The notes beneath the pieces were generated by a model. The model did no database searches and was not told the origin of the DNA. It worked only from the letters and a program-made list of their open reading frames with translations. Positions 59,516 through 64,000 of a DNA stretch of 64,000 nucleotides are shown one piece after another (position 1 is the stretch's first letter; each line of letters opens with the position of its first letter). The stretch comes from Manihot esculenta (lineage: Eukaryota; Streptophyta; Magnoliopsida; Malpighiales; Euphorbiaceae), in assembly GCF_001659605.2 (NCBI RefSeq), contig NC_035170.2, positions 10,094,817 to 10,158,816 of the forward strand. Reading direction: 5' to 3'. The translations under genes were made by a program, and so were the position numbers.

Positions 59516-59700
59516 TACTATGATAGTGAGATGCAGTTGCAACTACAAGAATTCAAAGAACAAAATGAGAGCAATGAAAATCTAAACCAGCAACTACAGA
59601 AAGAGCGAAATCTGCTAACTTTATATATACGAGACTTAAAGAAGAATAGTAAAATAAGCAAAATCTCCCAAGCACACATAAAGTGCTCAAGCGGCCAATG
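59516..59700 (+). pseudogene. Orphan coiled-coil coding fragment
   Basis: One frame reads a Gln/Glu/Leu-rich heptad-like peptide, EMQLQLQEFKEQNESNENLN, continuing QQLQKERNLLTLYIRDLKKN and ending ..CSSGQ then TGA at 59699. The composition (few hydrophobics except at heptad positions, no AT-driven Lys/Asn/Ile bias at the start) looks like real coding sequence, unlike its surroundings. No start codon, splice partner or family was identified. It may be a captured exon or part of an unrecognised element. Confidence 0.3.
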
Positions 59701-59919
59701 ACGGGAGAAGTACATTGTTTACATTAAAAAAAATTGAACTTGTAAATAGAATAAGCAAATTCGTTTGTAATTAAATTTATAAATGGGTAAAGTTTATTGT
59801 TGCATACTTCGTTTGTAATTTGATTTTAAATGGAGCATAAAATCCATTTTTACTATAAATCAATTCACAAACGGATATTATATTTATATCTATCACATAT
59901 TCTTGAAGGAATAAGAAGA

Positions 59920-60191
59920 GATGCTAATAAGTCATAATTATGAATAGCATTTTAGGAGGAAAATAAGTTGGTTCAAGTCAAAAAGTTATTAGAGCAGTTA
60001 TGTCAGGGTTGAATATAAAAAGGAAACAACTGTATTGAGTAATGCATTGAAAAATGAATAAAAACAACTGTTGTATTCCCCACATCTCTATTTCTATTCT
60101 TATTTTTCTCTAAATTCCTTTTTCACCTAAATTTACTTTTTCGTCTCTTTTCACTCTAAATTTTATTCATCACAAATTCTAATCTATGACA
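59920..60191 (+). repeat. Probable 5' LTR end of a gypsy remnant
   Basis: Directly precedes a primer-binding site and carries a TATA-like AATATAAAAAGGAAAC (60014-60029) and pyrimidine-rich leader. The left border is not certain; TGCTAATAAGTC at 59932 is one candidate. Confidence 0.45.
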
Positions 60192-60193
60192 GT

Positions 60194-60205
60194 TGGTATT
60201 AGAGC
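60194..60205 (+). other. Primer-binding site of the gypsy remnant
   Basis: TGGTATTAGAGC, one base from the common plant initiator-Met primer site TGGTATCAGAGC, two bases after the LTR end ..CTATGACA. Confidence 0.7.
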
Positions 60206-60288
60206 TAAGTTGAGAGGGCCGAGAGTTGAATTTTGAGTCTATTTTCGCAAAATGACAAAAATTTAGTGTAATCAATCAAGAATCAATA

Positions 60289-61100
60289 ATGGTTGAAATG
60301 AAAAAAAAATGTATTAGAGCTTTACAGGAGAGTGTAAAGGAGAAGGAAGAATGGAGAGAAGAAATTAAGCAAAGTGTAGCAGAAACTAAAGATGTGTTCC
60401 TGGAAGAGCTCCAAAACATATTCGGAGTTGGAGAATATGAAAAGGGCAAGGAGTCTCAAGAGAGAATGGCGACGGGAATGGAGAACTAGGAAGAACTGAG
60501 GTAAGGGAATCCTTCCCAATCCTAAAGAAGCACCTATTCCATCGACAGGAGACTCCAGTATGGTTGATGTTGTAGCAAAAGTTACTAGTATGCCTAAAAT
60601 TATTTCCAAAATTAAATTGATTACCAGTTTATTCTTAATAGATAGCGGATGCTTAGTACCATAATTGGATTACAAAGAATAAGCCACATAGTTGGGAGTA
60701 TTTTGAAAGGGAATTGTGTGAGGTTTAGAGAGAGAGCTTAAGGATGTAGTAGAGAAGTTTATCAAAATTAGGCAAGAGGGAACTATGGAAAAATATAAAG
60801 ATAAGTTTGAGGATCTTAGAGTTAGATTGGAGAAAGTGATGCCTAACTTAGGAGAGAACTATTTTCTTTCTGTTTTTATAGGGAGATTGCGAGATGATAT
60901 TAGGCCTATTGTAAGGATGTTGAAACCTATGAGTGTTGCTCATGCTTTTCAAATTGCAAAGTTCCAAGAGCAATTTCTCAATAATATCAAAAAAGCACCT
61001 CCCTATTACAGAACCTTTCAAACAAAGTCCAATTTATTGAGCCAAAATTTTCCTTATGCCCTAAAATCTAAATTTAGACTTGAATCCAAACGTAAATAAA
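60289..61100 (+). pseudogene. Ty3/gypsy gag remnant
   Basis: A charged N-terminal frame (60289-60489, Lys/Glu-rich, coiled-coil-like) is followed after stops by 60785-61099: MEKYKDKFEDLRVRLEKVMP, then LGENYFLSVFIGRLRDDIRP and VRMLKPMSVAHAFQIAKFQE. This is the conserved second half of Retrotrans_gag (the E.Y...FE.LR ... FI.GL...IRP.V....P.....A...A...E pattern). It is a different lineage from the A/B/E/F gag, with a Met-type primer site. No knuckle, protease or pol follows: the sequence runs into the 277-bp duplication and the 2.3-kb-family LTR. Confidence 0.72.
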
Positions 61101-61635
61101 TTAGTTATAGTTCAAAAACCCACCCCTACAACCAGCTAGTCCTCTATCAATCAAAATAGCACTAAAACCACCACTACTCCTATCAGTAACAATTTCAACC
61201 TTATTAAACAATCCAAACCTCGTTTCAAATGTGATTGTAACGACGTGGAAACCGAACCAGTAATGGCGCTAGGGTTCAGATCGACTCAAAGTCACCAAAG
61301 CTCGTAGAAAGCTTATTATACATCCTATTACATCTAATATAATCCCAAAATTCAGACTTGAATCCAAGCCTAAATAAACTAGTTATAGTGCAGAAACCCA
61401 TCCCTGCAACCAACCAGTCCTCTATAATTAAAATAGCACTGAAATCAACACTACTCTTACTAGTAACAATTTCACCCTCATTAAACAACCCAAACCTTAT
61501 TTCAAATATGATTGTAACAACGCAAAAATCGGACAGCTACTGGCACTAGGATTCAGATCGACTTAAGGTCACTAAAACTCGTAGAAAGTCTATTATACAT
61601 CCTATTATATCTAATATAATCCCAAACATGATCTT
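61076..61635 (+). repeat. Tandem duplication, 277-278 bp, across a gag/LTR junction
   Basis: The phrase AGACTTGAATCCAA(A/G)C(G/C) occurs at 61076 and 61354, and TGTAAC(G/A)ACG at 61236 and 61513, giving the same spacing. Each unit carries the end of the gag remnant plus the first ~115 bp of the 2.3-kb-family LTR up to ..ATATAATCCCAAA. The copies differ at many sites, so the event is old. Confidence 0.85.
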
Positions 61636-64000
61636 AAAAATATACATAAATATTTTCATAACATGAATTAAGACTCAGCATGTGTGAATATATATAACTG
61701 AAAATATAAACCTATACTAGAGCTCTCACCAAATGCTCTAATGGATAATATTACATGCCTCAATTTGGTTTATGTTAGCAAATCCAGAGATCACAGCAAA
61801 ACAAAATATGCAACAAAATAAAAATTTAATCTCTAGATTATCTCCCAAGAACCAAGTGATTCGTTTAATTCGAAAAGAAGGATTCAAATTCTAACATTTT
61901 AGAAGCTTTTAAAATATTCAATAAACTCTAGGTGCTGCTTCTCGCGAGCACTCTTTGTCGGTATCCACACAAATGCTTGTCCTCTAGAGTGCTAGAGCTT
62001 GAAAACGACTACGAGTTCTATGTTTCCTTTATTTATTTTTCTAAACTGAAGAATTCGTGAGTTCTCAACTCCCTTACTCTTATAGAACGTGTTTCTATTA
62101 CGTGGTGTAATAAAAAACAGATACTGATATATTTATGGAGAGAGAAACAGAATGTATTCTAATCCATATCAAATAAAAATTAGTTTATTAATAATAATAT
62201 CGAATATTAATATTATTATTAATAGAAAATTAATAGACATCAAGTCTATTAATAATGTTCAACCCAATAATATATTTTTTTTGTGCGACCCAATAGGTCC
62301 ATATTAATTGGCAGTAAGCCCAAATTTTATTAAAGCCTACAAATTATGAGTAGCTTCTAGTAAGATATTAGAACTACCCAATTAATATAAGGATCGATTA
62401 TCCAAATAAAGCATTATAACATAACATGCATTAATCCTTTTGTCATACGATATCTAGTTTGAACATAAGTCATGTTCAGTGTCATACTTTTATTGTTTAA
62501 ACTTATGATTACTCAATCTTCAAGTAGACTAATAAAATCAAATGTCATTGATCACACTATTACTTTATTTGAGCACGACCATGCATTTCTCAGTCTGACT
62601 TATCAAGGGGACCAGAAGATATCTCTCTCACAGAGAGATAAATTCTATCTTGATTATTCAATATCCTTTACATAATTTCTATCATACCCGATCATAACCT
62701 TTATGATTATCCGATCAACGACAATATTTGATTATGTCAAAACATAATAGTCCTTATGTTGAAAATTATGACAATCTTAAGTCCAAGGATTAATTTATAA
62801 CTATTATAAGAATTATTAATGACACTAATCCATGTAGTGATCTCAGTGTGAGTCTAGCCAATACTTTGTTTACTAACAAGCATCTATGATATTGATTTGC
62901 ATCACCATACACATAATCATCTCATGATTATCAATCAATATGCATAATAGTTATATATATTATTATCTCTATAATAATAAGAACCAATGATACAAATCAT
63001 TATTATGTAATATGCAAATAAATAACAATGAATAATAAAATGAGTAATCTAAAAGTCCAAATTAATGGCCTAGGGCACATACACGAACAATTCAAACATA
63101 GCTTAAACTTAAAATTTTTATGTAATAAGATCATTGGCAAAGAGATCATAAAAGAAAACTCAGGCAAAATACAATTCTAAACCACAAATACATTATATGT
63201 CCACAACTAATGTATTACACAAGAGCTATACCAAAGAACATGTTGACCTCCCGAGCTAACTTTGATCTTGCAAACATGGGGTTAGGAGAGAGAGATAAGC
63301 TACTAGAGCTAAGTGAGCAGAAACAAAACATAAAACAGTTTAATAAAACATATGATCGTATGAATGTGTCATAACACAAATAATTCACATCAAGATGGAC
63401 TCGTTACCAGTAACCCTCCATAATTTCAATAGTGCCTCGGCAGCAATGGGTGCTCCTCAAGACTTCATCTCAAACATAACATAATATATTTATAGTGCCA
63501 AATATGTAGAATGGACATTCTAGTCTTTCTCTTACATAGTGGCATGGACGTAGAATGCGCTTCGACTTGGACTTTCATATCCATCATACATATCACAACA
63601 TGCTCGAGGGCTAGTGGATCATCCAACATCCATCTACAATAGCAATTAATTATGAAATGCATCATAAAATAACATATTCATATACACATGACATTCGTGA
63701 TGCATGAGCATGCTTAAAACATTTGATTTCTTTTAAAATAATAGTTTAGTTTAGTTTAGTTCTACCCACCTCTAATTAACCCGAGCTTAGCTCTGAAGCA
63801 GTTATCTCACTACTGGACTCTACGGTCTCTCAAGTCCAATCCTACACAGATGGACTTATATGGAGGACTAAACATAATTTTTACAACTCTTAAAACTATT
63901 TCAAGAAATCCCTAAAAGCATATAAAAAACGTGTAAAAAAAGGGTTGAAAATGACTGAACAGGAGACTTTTGACAACAGGTTCGGTGGCCTAAAGTCCTC
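61513..64000 (-). mobile_element. Third copy of the 2.3-kb LTR family, decayed, running off the right edge
   Basis: It starts TGTAACAACGC and follows solo LTR 1 in order: GGCACTAGGATTCAGATCGA, ATAATCCCAAACATGATC, TGTCCACAACTA (63198), GCTACTAGAGCTAAGTGAGC (63299), ATGCATGAGCATGCTTAAAA (63701), CTCACTACTGGACTC (63807) and AACAGGTTCGGTGGCCTAAA at the edge. It is split by an insert at about 61773-63089. Whether it is solo or part of a longer element cannot be told. Confidence 0.78.
61773..63089. mobile_element. Copia-like LTR (about 1.3 kb) nested in the third LTR copy
   Basis: Inferred as an insert because the flanking LTR resumes after it. Starts TGTTAGCAAATCC and ends ..TTAATGGCCTAGGGCACATA + CACGAACA, obeying TG..CA. 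There are no genes inside, so a solo LTR is likely. Exact ends are uncertain, and the neighbouring 5-mers (GTTTA / ATTCA) do not form a clean duplication. The wording resembles LTRs I associate with plant copia elements. Confidence 0.5.

Overview
The window is nuclear DNA of a flowering plant, most likely a eudicot. It is very AT-rich, genes are interrupted by GT-AG introns, and most of the sequence is layered transposable elements. I lean towards Malpighiales, but that is only an impression from the style of the cytochrome P450 and the copia gag remnant. No tRNA, rRNA, CRISPR or bacterial-type feature was seen.

Genes. Two host genes can be read. At the left edge (753-6748, + strand) are the last four recognisable exons of a gene that starts outside the window and encodes a protein ending in a C-terminal zinc ribbon. 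Its 5-kb intron (1024-6033) holds at least six transposon-derived insertions. At 44935-47088 is a complete seven-exon gene for a CYP707A cytochrome P450 (abscisic acid 8'-hydroxylase, 467 aa), with a TATA box, a G-box and an RY-type motif upstream. Retroelement debris ends about 1 kb upstream of its ATG, and another retroelement starts about 1.15 kb after its stop.

Mobile DNA. The dominant theme is one family of Ty3/gypsy, Tat-like LTR elements present as four long copies: A (15340-20036, - strand), B (about 20411-25991, +), E (34556-43935, -) and F (48236-51718, +). Probable solo or fragment LTRs lie near 31770 and 52840. All four long copies have LTRs ending ..CATCA-like, the same primer-binding-site block, a decayed gag, a purine tract before the 3' LTR, and tandem-repeat arrays where pol should be. 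None shows pol. Copy A also carries, in antisense, a decayed ORF resembling the 'putative gypsy type transposon' (Transposase_28) family. Copy F has an extra partial LTR. A and F have perfect 5-bp target duplications.

Two 2.3-kb solo LTRs of a second LTR family (35990-38291 and 41246-43578) are nested in copy E in opposite orientation, each with a perfect 5-bp target duplication. A third, decayed copy starts near 61513 and runs off the right edge, itself interrupted by a copia-like LTR (about 61773-63089).

Other elements are a 1-kb TRIM-like element (4858-5863), a head-to-tail dimer of an internally deleted L1-type LINE (26871-28840), another LINE fragment (12535-12795), a copia gag remnant (3220-3640), a gypsy gag remnant (60194-61100), a family of roughly 470-bp MITEs rich in GGTTCGGTT/AACCGAACC (best copies 22205-22675 and 33351-33828), and a second MITE family of about 400 bp with long AT-rich inverted arms. 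Nothing here was checked against a database; family names rest on recognised motifs.
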